Position numbers and translations under genes: made by a program. Under the pieces are notes generated by a model. The model made no database searches, was not told the DNA's origin, and worked only from the letters and a program-made list of their open reading frames with translations. Positions 1 through 12,532 of a DNA stretch of 64,000 nt are shown in pieces. The DNA comes from Siderastrea radians (lineage: Eukaryota; Cnidaria; Anthozoa; Scleractinia; Rhizangiidae), in assembly GCA_964017195.1 (NCBI GenBank), contig OZ024895.1, positions 28,512,875 through 28,576,874 of the forward strand, read 5' to 3'. How positions within the stretch are numbered: the stretch's first letter is position 1; each line of letters opens with the position of its first letter.

Positions 1-870
1 AACTTTTCTCTCCGTGGATTTAATCCTTATTGGTAAGGGTGAGTCTCCAAGATTTCTTTCCTCCGTTATCAGATATCCAAGATGGCGGAAGAGTGGCGCG
101 CACGGGTAATAAGAAACTAAATGATTTTTACTTACGAGGGATAGGGTAGGAAAATTTTTCAGGATATTTGTTGATAAGCGTGTTTTTTATATGTCTTCTT
201 CCAACGCCATGGGCACCTGAAAGTGACAATACAGATCACTGATTAATGTACTAAGACTGGTCGAAATTATAACTTTCCACATTAAACAAACATTCACTAG
301 CGCCAAAACAAACGTGTTACACCAAATAATAACCATGGATAAACCAACTGATAAATTAACGCATAACTACAAAGTGATCTCAAGGGTCAAGGAAACACTG
401 GTAAAGAAAGTCCAAAGAGGTTTGCTAGGTGCTCCTGTCCAAGAAGTGATAGTTGAGTATTTCTTGAATTTTTCAAGGAAGAGCGAATACTCTTGATTGA
501 CTGAGTACTTTACGGAATCATTTGTTGCTGGGCATACATAATGTGACCTCTAACGATATAAACGGGATTGCGCCCACAAACTTAACTCGTTGCTAGGTAG
601 CCAGCCTCGTTCCAAGTAAGCTTGTTAGCATTTAGCACATGACAAATAATAGCGGTATTGATTTGCGATTGAAAATAAGAATGGGAAGATAGTAACAACG
701 ATATAACGATCAATTTTTGGTTTCATATACATTCACCAGGAAGCATATATGCCACCGTGTCTCCGACGAACCAGGCGACGAGATTAAGACGATCACAAAG
801 TCCGTGAGGTGCGACAACATTCTCTAAACCGGAATCAAAGGAAATAAATGGTTTGGATATTGGAACTTAC

Positions 871-951
871 CTAGGAGAACAAGCGTCTTTCGTTTAAAGT
901 AATCCAACTTGACAACTTCTTCGTACGTCACAAGGTCAAGCTGATCGAATA
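871..951 (-). CDS. CASK: CASK exon 25 (start of guanylate kinase domain)
   Basis: Encodes [20 protein letters not shown], then RKTLVLLG, the first strand of the guanylate kinase fold. Donor is GTAAG at 870. Nothing in 1-870 resembles the next exon, so that stretch is intron. Confidence 0.94.
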
Positions 952-3900
952 CTGAAAGGAAAATGGATTTAAGTCTCTTCAACTTCTTGTTTTTATTTGT
1001 CATTTAGCTGCAGTGAACAAGACTAAACAGTGCAGAAAACAAGATAATTTTTAAGGACTCTCTCTAGGCCTGTGTCAAACGTCATGCACCGAACAAAATA
1101 AAATAGCTTTTGTTTATTTGCATTAGGATCGGCGCATGACAGGTTCGACGTTTGACACCCTCACAGACACTTCCGGACCCACACAAGTTGGCGTAAATTT
1201 CGTACAGCGGTCACTTTCAACATTTTAAAAGTGCTCTGTTTGGATTTTTTCCGTGCCTTTTTGCGCTTTTCTTTTTGCTTTTCAGCTCGTTTACCACAAC
1301 TCATAACCACAAATACACTGTGCAGTGCCCTGTGCTTTTCTTAGCCGCCCGGAGGAGAGCGGGCGACAATACATAGGCTACCCTGTTATCACGGTTACGG
1401 AAGCCGAGTTTTCGTTTCACTGCACGCAACAAACAGCACAAAACAATGTCCTCTAAACGCGTAACCCTGTAAAATCAATTTTTAAACTTCACCATTATCT
1501 TTGATTGACCGTCTCGAGCACTAATGTATTAATTAGGGGAGTACCGCTGAAGCAGGTGAGAGTGCATTTGCATCTCACCGACGCAGCCAGATTCCAACTG
1601 ATTCAGCGTCACAGGCGGGTAATTCTTGTTGTTCTGAGATTTCGCCTTTCCTCGAGGGTGAATTTTCCAATTCGATAAGTCAGTCGATAAGTAGTAGTTG
1701 GCGTAACAACTGCGAAAGGGGACTAGAATCAGAGGACTTGTAAGCGATGCTAGCCTGCACCGCAGATGGAATATAACCCCCGGTAATTATGGGGGTGATA
1801 TCACGTCTGCGGCGCAGACTAAAGCGATGCGGGATTCCTTTGTAAACAGAATGTTTTATTTACACACCTGCATTGTGCTTGGCCACGTATTTATCCCGAC
1901 CGCTTTTCTTCTTCTTGCTAAACCAAATACAAGTCGCTGAAAAACAGAACAGAAACAGGTCATGAAACACCTGACTTTAAGATTCTATCCTAGGTTCAAC
2001 TTGCAAGGCGTTTGTAACTTTTGAGTCTGTGGATGAAGTCCTAAAGCAGTACTTTCCTGTGGTGCTGTTTATTATGCTGCACAAGGTGGTTCTAACTTTT
2101 GAGGCAATGGATGAAATCCTAAAACAAGACTTTCCCGTGATGCTGTTTTTAGGTTCTTTTGATGAGTCTGCTTAAGCAGTACTTTCCTGCAGTGTCGTTT
2201 ATTGTGCTGTACAAGTTGATTCTGACTTTTGGGTCTGCGAACAAAAATTCCGATGATAGTTTTCGTAAGTATTACACTTTTTTTCTCAACTGATTTATTA
2301 CGGTGGCACGTTGGTTACCGATACATTTGAACTGAAAACAACCAGACGTGTGTGACTTTGCATACAATTCCCACGGTTGTCTGCGGGCGCTTTTCACAGG
2401 AAAAACTAGGCATTCGAAAGCGCACATTGTAAACAATTACGCCAGCAAACATCACTTTACACTTCTAGATTTCACATTAGACTTCACAGCGACAACCTCG
2501 TTCCCAGGGTCTCTCTTCTCTGCCTCCCTTGTCTTTCCTCAACGACAAGGAAGCAGAGAAGAGAGACCCTGGAGACGAGGTTGTCACAGCGGGTCAAACG
2601 TGCGATGCGTGCGCAGTTCCCGCCATAATTTTCCAAAGAAATATACACACAAATGTCGAAAGTTTCACTTAAACTGCAAAACTAAACGGCGTTGTAGAAA
2701 ACTTAACTTTTTATGTTTGAGCACGTGTTGAAAATGAAGTAACTGTCATCCACAAGTTTAATCGGCGCGAAATTCGGCTTCTCAGGACAGTTTTTCCATC
2801 GTTTTCACCATACGAACTTCATCACTCAAACGTCACGTTCGTCATTCAAACTTTCAAGACTCTAAAAAACCGGAAGTGACGTAGGTTTTTGCGTTTGACC
2901 GCTGTGAAGTTTGTCGTCCACGATGATTAATGTCACCAGCGGTTAATCTCACCGCTCTCATTCAGTCCCATCCCACCCCACCCACAGACAGGCAACAACA
3001 ACAAAACTGTTCTCCTCACCACCATTTTGCTTTCTGGCCTTCTCCGCAGCTATGGAAGAAACTCGCCTGAAAACGAAAAGGGTAAGCACTCAGGTTTACA
3101 AATGCACAGAAATCCTTTAAAAAATTGACTACGGAAAACAATTTTTGTTCAGTAAATAGTATAGTACCGAGCTCCAGCTTCTCTTTAGTTATCAAAAGCA
3201 AACCAAAATGGTTAAGTAAAGAGAATGCAGCGCCTGATCATGTCAGAAATACTAACCACTCCTGCAGCTCTGGTGAGGGTGCGAGTCCCGCAAACCTGTT
3301 TGAATCATCGATCTTCATAGCTTGCCACCAATACGGGTCTGCTTTGCTAACTACTTGAATGATATCCCCACAGGAGAAAGAGAGACCCGCCTGCTGGCAC
3401 GGGATCAAGTCATCTCCTCGGGGATCATAATCAAACAGCGCCCGCACGTATACCTGAAACATACAGCGATATATTATTAAAACTACATTTTGTATTCAAG
3501 GGCCTTTCAAGACAGCAAGACAGCTTTAAAACTTCAAGAGCTTTTCAGTTACACGATGTATTCAAGAGCGGCCAAGACAACTGTTAAAGCTCAAGAACTG
3601 GTCATTCACGTCACACTCTCCTTAAAAATGAGAGAAACAGCAGAAAGACCCACATCAGGGAATGACTAAGAAAGCTAGCAAGCATTTGTTCTGTCTGAGA
3701 GAGTACCACAGGGCCAAACGTTCCACTGAACGTCACTAACTTCCTTTCAAACGAAATTCAAGCCATTATTGGGATATGGAGCACCAATACGGGGCGGTTT
3801 CCCGCAGTACTTAGTGGATGAGCTCGAGAGCATTAAGGAACTCTTCTCCAGGACTCTTTGCTTTCACTCGTGGAGAGATGGGATACGTTCATAATACGGG

Positions 3901-6900
3901 AGCTTCAGAGAGTAATGAGAGACTCTGATAATCCTTGGAACAAATTAATTCCGAATGGATATGAAGGAGGGCACGGGGTGGGGAGTTCGAAGGGGGGGGG
4001 GGGGGGGGGCGCTGCTTCTCTTAGCTGTTTTATTCAAATTTGTCTTACATATATTTACCTGATTTTTACACGATATGTTAATATGCAGTTTTACCCAGTT
4101 TTTTTATTTTTATTTCAAATGTATTGTAATGCGCATTCGAAAATGCCACATTGATGTTTGCGCAATATAAATCTCATTAAAGTTAAGTTAAGATAAGTTA
4201 AGCCAGTAACTAACGCTTCCGTTCATTACAATTACAAGCATAGCGCTAGTGCCTCCTGATAATGTCACCATAAACTTACCTCAGATACTTGGTTGATATT
4301 TCTAGAGCTGGGAACGATCTTAAACGTAACATTTCCACTCGCTTCGCGCTGTAGAGAAACATAAAATGAGATATTATTCCATTTTCCAATTGCGGTTAGG
4401 GTAGTTATTTTAATGCACATCAGTTCTGAGAATCTGGTGGTACATCTTGACAATATCCAAAGGAGGACGTTTCACCGGCATGCTTTGCGCGCTCAGTCAA
4501 TTATGCGAATTTGTGTTCAAAATGGCGTTCGTGAAGTTGCCCTCCCGCCATTTTTGGTCCGTTTTCTCTGGTAAGAATCTCGCTTCAATGAGCCGCTACT
4601 ACAATACCTTTTCAATTTTTGAAAACTTTAGTCTTTGTTCGTTATTTTAGCCGCGACAAAGAAGTATTTGTTCGGGAAGAGAGCTCGTAATTGTTTCACA
4701 AACATATATTACAGGGATCGCTAGGTCTTTTGTTTTGCATTCGGAATGATTGGTCGGCTTACGTTTTGCTCCATTGTTCCGTTTTCCCTTAAGACCTAAA
4801 AACAAAACTCGCCTTTATGCAAAGTTAGATCATTGAACGTTCTTCAAACGCTTAGGTCGCCTAAGGTCTCCAGGTTTTAGAAAGTTACGGCGGTTTGAAA
4901 TTGTGCTCGAAATAGGCGCCAAAATTGGTCGTTTCATTTGCTCGCGGAATGATTACTTGAAACAGTTGTCGCTTCCTAATTCTTTGCACGAAGAAATGAA
5001 TCTCAGATCGGCGGTGCAGCATTTCATAAAGCACATGTTATGTCAATAGCCTTTGTGAGAGCTTGCAGTGATGGATTCTTCCGAAAAAAGGAAGCTTATT
5101 CCGACTGGAACTACTCCCAAGAAAGCTGAAAAACTACGGAAGAAAACGAGCGAAAGTGGCTGTAGTTCACAAAGATCACCACTCACGACCACATCAGGAA
5201 TTGGAGGAAAGCGGCTGTTCTCGTCACCGTCACCTTCGGGGATCTCTTGTTTTCTAAGCAATCCCTGATTTCCTTTGCGTAAAGAAACAACACAAGCCGT
5301 CTTGAGCGAAGATCTGACGGGAAACTCACGTGTCCAAGCACGCTTATTAGGTTTAGAGAAGCTACTCCACTAAAGGAATATTCGAATTGAACGTTTGAAT
5401 CAATACAGTGGACATAAAGCAAGTCTGCTGTAGAGAAAGGAACGCAATTTCCATCAACAATTTCCATCGCCTCGAAGAACTCTCCACTCGCAAATGCGAC
5501 AAATGAGAAGGTCACGTGATAGACGCTTTGATAATATGCTTTGACTAGGCGCGTAAAGCATGCCGGTGAAACGTCCTCCTTTACAATATCCCTTGGTTAC
5601 CGATTTTCTATATTCTCAGTAAGAATAGGCCGACCGATCAAAAGAAATTCCTTAATTATAATAACAAGTCATCAATTTTTGCATGAAAAACCCTGAAGAA
5701 TACAACATAATGTATTTTGTTCGTCAGTATTCAAGAGTTATCGGTTACCACCAAAAGATGATAAGTTAAGTTACACGTCTCAACCCGTTCATTCGGCTAT
5801 TCGAAAATGCCTCGTTGCTTAAAAAAAATACGGTCAAATTACAAGACTCAGGATGTACCCTTGAAGAGTGAACGCAAAAACTCGTTATATTTAATCCGGA
5901 TAAATCTGGAGGAATCACCAACACATTCCTTGAGTTTATGGCAGCCTGTCTATAAAAGATACCTTCTTTCGCATTTCAGCAAAACAGATGAACAACCTTA
6001 AGGTGCCTTCTCAACTAGGGCGTTTTTGAAAAGGCATAAGTACGCTTCAAACGCTTAGTTAAATCAGGATTGGCCGGGAAGGGGGGTGGGGTAGAGGTAT
6101 TTCCAGAATCCCCTTACCACAATATCCAAAGTTGACGAAAACACAGAGTAATTAGTGTAGTGTTTCCACAAACGTTACGCAGGAAGTATACCAGGTAAAT
6201 TTCCACGTGAAAATACCAAAAACCCTTGGGTAACAGTATACTCCAGACCTCTGCCTTAACCTATTTGATGCGGCGTTTTGGTCCACATTAGGTCTTTTTA
6301 ACGTTTGGAAACGCGTAAGGCTGCTGGGTTTCTTCCGACGCCTGGTGTGTGCAATAACACTATTTCGTCTTTGAAAATGCACACAACGACGCATTCCGAC
6401 CACAAAACACGTTTTCGACTTCGATATTGTATCCTATAATGACTTTATTGCGCATTCCGCCCAAACTAATACGTCTTCAAAATGGTAGGTACGTCTTCGC
6501 TTTCCGAACACACTTTTACAACTAAAAATAAACTTTTTTCGATGACGCAAAAAAACGATACGAAAACGTCCGTATGTGTGCAGGGGGGGGGGGGGGAAGC
6601 ATCCTGTAAGTTTTCGGTGTAAACATAGCCTTAGGTTGTTTAATGGTGATACTTACAAGAATAGCTTGCAAATTTTCAACTGACTTATCCGCCACGTTAA
6701 TTCCATTTATTTCTCGAATTTCGTCACCAGGATGAAGCGTACCTGAGGGGATGAAGAAAACTGAGTTACGTTACAAGAAAATACAAAGTTTAACTGTAAG
6801 TCGATAATGTCGAAAACATCTAACGATTACTCCACATTCGGACAGGATTCCAGAGAAACACAGCCAAATGACGGACGAACGGGTTTTACCAGCTAAGAAA

Positions 6901-7826
6901 TAATAAAACGTAAGGAAAATCGAATTCTAGGCCACTAAGAACGTAAATCAGAAAATAGCGATTAAAAGCGTACATCTTAAATCTTCTGTTTGAAAGTGTT
7001 GCTTTGAAATCCCTTCTGCATTAGAAAGACTTTTCACGGCCTTTCATTTACTGGCATTCACCAGAACTCAAATTTTCTATCTTGAGTAAAGTGCTTTAGG
7101 ACTCCCGTAAATGGCAACTACTGCAACTCCAGCACAATTTCACGACTATGTTTTATGAAGCCGTCAGCACTGGGTGAGATATAGATGAAGCGATATTTCA
7201 GGACGGAATATCGTTTTCATGATACTGCACGTGACCACTTTACATAAGTGACGTTTCCCCATAAACTGCATTCCTTTTGGTCAGCAGCAAGAGATACATG
7301 CTCGCACTGCTGAAAAATTTTAATGCAAGACAGCTGATCTCTGAATGTTACTGTCGCCGAAAGCCAAAGAATATTAATTAACATATGTCTATGTAAATTG
7401 TCATAATGTTGATATTACTATCGGTTATCAAAGAACAATCGATTGATGATAGCCCTTTCAAAATATTGCTCTCGATTCCTTTTAACCTGGACTCCAGCCT
7501 AAAACTTCTCAATACGATTTTAGTGTTGATGACGTCACGGTAAGGATTTCATACCGGTATTGCAATCTATTTCCAATTTAAGAGACGCGTTGTATCAAAT
7601 TTGAAAAAATACACAACAGCCAATACCGATGTTTCATTTGACCGTCAAACCGGACACGAGCTCCAAGCCCAACTTCTTTCCCCTTGAGCCCGCTCCAGGA
7701 GTAATTTCTTTCTGCTAAAAGGTGGGGATTGTCGCGGAGGCCACTACAACACGGGCATCCCGCGAAAGTAGGCGGGTCACCCGAGGGCAGCCTGCAACCC
7801 CGAAAAAAATTGACAGTGACACTAGT

Positions 7827-7880
<54 letters not shown>

Positions 7881-10800
7881 AATGAAGAATGAATCCGAAT
7901 TCCCATTTATAAGCCCCGCACTCACTACGCTTGTGGGAGGGCAATTGTAGCAAAAATTTAATTTTCCAGTTACACAGTGATCGACCGCTACGGCCACTTT
8001 AATCCTGGTTTCAACTACATCTGTAACGTTTCAATTCTCATTTGATAAAGGGTAATGAAATTCACTGATTCCACATAGATTTGGCGGGAAAAAAATCTCG
8101 CGCACGCGCACTAACGCTCTACAAAGGAAAGCTTCAACCCCATGCCGTGCGGTTCTAAAACTGTTTAAAAGTTGGCAAGTGCAAATTCGTTCGAGCTTTT
8201 GCTCAGTTAAGAGCAACACGAACCTTGCCTATGGATCATCCCACCATGCATAATTCTTGCCACAATACATCTTCCTTCTTCATTTAGTTTTAGGGTGATA
8301 CCCTGTAAATAAACACACCAAAGTCAGCATGCAAGAACGTTTTTCATATCACGTATGCGACAGCCCTGCAAACGACAAGTGGACAAGTCACGAAAGAACA
8401 TGACCTAGACGGGTAACAAACATTGCACGTTTTGTCTGACGAACATTTGTTTGATATTCGTAACGACAATTTTGGCACTCGAATTTGGATGTCTGTCACC
8501 AAAGTATTAATGAAACTACACTTAACCGTGGCAAAGATAAATCATTTTATCGTTCCCACAAATTTAACCGAATTCAAAGCACGTTTCTTTTACAAACTCG
8601 TTCTGATACTGATGTGAACGTTCGCCTGTCGGGGCAAATTCAAACTGCGTATGTTCGATGAAAAACATGCCATGTTTGATATCGAATTATGTCATGATTT
8701 TTTGTGACATGTCCATGCCTAGATGGAGCCAATGGTACTTCACTTCTTATGTAAGCCCCTGTGTTCGACAAAGATGCAACTTAGCATTCGTTCCCCTTCG
8801 ACTCACAAAAGACATGTCCGCAACGCGTACATGAATCTACAGCGTAAACTAACCATAGGTTCGTTAAGTTGTTTGTGGAACTGTACTAGCCGCACTCGGG
8901 TGAGTTTCTCTGGCCGATCTCCCACGGATTCGTCCATCGTTCTGCTGTTATACCCCGGGCTCCCATCCGCCTGATACGGGTTCACTTCCTCCCCGGCAGA
9001 CGTATTCTTCAACACTTCGTCGTGTGCTTGCAACAACGCCTGGTGACAAAACGTTTATACACGTTTACAATCAACTTACTGCTTTACCACTCCAAACGTA
9101 TACACGTGCAGTTTACCAAATATGTTTTACTTCATGTACGCTTTTATCATACATAATATTCATCCACCACTTGTACAAAGATTACAGTTGGTTCGCTAAG
9201 TTGGGCGTTCTGGGACATTTTCCAAGCGTGGCGTAAAGCCAATACACTGAAAATCTTTGCTGTTTCCAAAGCTAACCCCCCCCCCCCCCCAAAAAAAAAA
9301 AAAAGAAACGGAATACGTAACCACTTCTTTCGACATTTTCGGGACGGATATTTGCTACACATCGAATCAATCATTATAATAAAACATCAGACTTTTCGGT
9401 GAACATCCTCCCACGACATCTTACTAGTATGAGAAAAACTATAAAAGAACTAAGCCTGAAACACTCAAAATACCAAACGTTAATAGTTCGGTTTTACTAT
9501 TAAAACCTTCTTAAGGGCAACGGAAGAAACAGAGGATCGTTTACAAACACCGCACAAGCTCGCGTAAGACGCTTATTCAAAAGTTTAAAGGTACAGTGAT
9601 AGTACGTATGCGCGATACGTAAGAACATCAACAGCGTAAACTACAAAGTTTTAACGATAAACTGCCACACTTCGAGGTATTCTTTCTGATTTCGGTATTA
9701 TCGTCATGATCTCTCAATAAAACACATCGTTACTGGAAAGAACGCTTGTATTTCTGTTGCAACGGATATGGCTTCGTGCCTCACTGTAGCATCTTTTTGT
9801 GCATCCTTTTAACCTTATAATTATTCATTACCCTGTCTTTTGAGTTACATTTATTTCACGACTTACCGCGACATGGGGGTCTGACAAGATATTTTGTAAC
9901 TCATAACAATCGTCGTCGTCTTCTGCTTTATCCTCGACAAGGTCAATAACCTAAGAAAACGTGAAGATTCCATTAACACTGAACGCAATTACTTGCAAGC
10001 GCTACCACATACGATAACTATTTGCAGTACGAGACTTGCAAACTACATCAGTAATGCCGCGTTAGCGACGACTCCGAAGAGGCAAAAAAAGAACTTGAGA
10101 TAACTCAAAAACTTTTAAAGGAATGAAAATCACTTGTATTCCGGAAATCTCGCACAAAATATCATCTTTTTAAAAAGTTAAAGCCTGCGTGCAGACGTCT
10201 CGCATTTCCTTCACTTCATGTGAAGCAAAAGAAATAGGACACGCAGGCTATAAAAAGTCGTCGGGATACATACAGTAATTGCTTTCGGTATTAGCAATAG
10301 ATGTGCCCAAATCTGCTTTGCTGATTTCCCCTCAATTGTTTCCGGTTTGGCAAAAACCACGATGTCTTTCATAAAGACACGAACAAAATAGTATTTTTCC
10401 TGAAGCTTTCTTTGCCACATCAACCTTTTGATTGCAGTATAATAAGACAAGTGGGGAGGTTGCTTTTACTTCGAGGTATCAAGACTCTGCTTTTGAGTTT
10501 CAATTTATGCCAAAGAATCAAGGTTTGTACAAGAAATCGTACTCTAACTCGGACCGTAAGGTCCACAACAGAGGTCTAAAGCGAAATAGGGGATGGAGTA
10601 GTCCAAGAAGTTACCATATCTAATCCCGGCAATATAAAATTCAAAATGAAACAGGTTATAAGGTTATTACCATAAAGGTTAATTCCCAACAGGTTAAATC
10701 CCAAGCACTCTAAACTAAGGGAATTACTAACCTGCGATTAACCCCTTAACCCACTGTACCGAGTATTTTAAGCTTACTTTTGTTTAGCGGCAAGATTTAT

Positions 10801-12457
10801 TGAGTGACCAATAATTTTACCAATTTTGTCACTTTTTTGTCAAAATTAAATTAAGTTGTCGCTGAAAAAGAAACTAAATTCTGTCTTTTTCACAGCAAAT
10901 CTACATCTGGGTCGATCAGAACACCCTTTTTGCTCACGGGAAGAAAAATCTCTCCCCAAAGGTAAACCACGAGAAAGGAATGAAATAAAGTTTTGAAAAC
11001 TAAGACGTGCCCAGAATGAGGAAATCACTCTGAAGTATTCAAGATTAAATATTTATTTTCGTGTGAGCAGATTTCCCAGACAAATCGAGGATGATTTAAG
11101 AACCAGATCACGCATGCAAGAGAAATCGGCTGGTTCCATCTGAACCTTTGACGGATTAACAAGTATTTTCTCCATTCAGTATCAAAGCATTATCAACCAC
11201 ACAGGAAGAGAGGATTGAGAAAAATCGTCAACTAAGAAATGTTGCCTTGATCAACAATCGAATTCTCAGAATTGACATTCGAAAAGGAATGTTCTCGATT
11301 GGTATCGAGAAACAATATTTCAAGCTTTCTTTTTTCCTTCCAGTTAGTAGAAATTTCGATTAAACAACTACAAACACTGCTTGAAACAATTCTCGCCCCG
11401 TGATAAAAAAAACACCAAACAGCAAGAGCTTCAAACTAACAATGCAAGATTGATCAGAAATACAAAACGAAAAAAAGAAAGCTACAGAGCTGACGCCGTC
11501 GGCTGTTTTACAAATTACAAACAAATATTTAAGCTTAAAAAGCCGATATTACCCGCATAAAAACAGCTTAATTTTCTGTTATAAACTCTCCAAGAGGAAA
11601 AGGAGCGCTTTGAATGTTACAGAATACATGCTTCATGGTGAGAAATTTATGTATGAGGCAACTTTGTAACGGACATGATTAAGAGCAAAGCTTTTTAGCT
11701 GAAAATTACTGATATTTTACCTCTTTTGCGTCTTGAATAGCACTGGGCGAAGATATCAAAGGACAGGTTCGGTTTTCGTCTGTCCATTCTTGACTTCTGT
11801 CGTAAACCTGGGACATGGTGGAGAATGAAACTAAGTTTAAAACTTTGCCATAAATATTCTGTCAAGTTATACAAACATATGACAAATGGGATCAATTATT
11901 AACCGTCTCAAGATAACATTTGAATATCGGAAACCACTTTTCCCGCTAATGCACTTACACTCTGGTAGTGCTTGGAATTCGCCGTGTTTTCTCCACGGGA
12001 AAAAGATGAAAATTGTTTTTTGGGAAACAAATAAATGAACAAAGAGAGATTTTCACAGCTTAAAACGATAGGGAAAGAACAAGAACTGGAAGAAAAACCA
12101 CAAAACACGGGTTGTAAAAACAATTTAAAAATTCAATGTTACTTAAAAATTTATTTGCTAAGCCACACTGGCATGTTGTAAGCCGATTTTATTTAATTTG
12201 ATTAGAAAATAACATAATACCACGATAATCTTATTAGGCTTAGCAAAAAAAAATGCAAAACAAAAACCGCTTCCTTTAGAAAACAGCATAATTGATAACT
12301 GCCTACGGTAATTCCAATTAACTTCAACCACAAAACAGGCAAAATATTCAAGGAGAAAAGATACCTTTATATATAATGCCCTTTCAAGGTTCAACTAGTT
12401 AATGCGCTTCTCGCTTTTTGTAAAGGTTACATGTAAATTTGCGCTATATAAGTACTA

Positions 12458-12532
<75 letters not shown>

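Noticed and set aside
1..870. Further CASK guanylate kinase exons
   Set aside because: I scanned the minus strand for the known following motifs and found none with splice sites, so the stretch is treated as intron.
2348..2731. A 127-codon plus-strand ORF
   Set aside because: It crosses the 95-bp hairpin MITE and has no recognisable domain. It is intronic antisense noise.
5183..5515. A 110-codon minus-strand ORF inside the MULE as a real gene
   Set aside because: It overlaps the opposite ORF, lacks family similarity I can recognise, and has no supporting splice or promoter signals. It is mentioned only as possible captured sequence.
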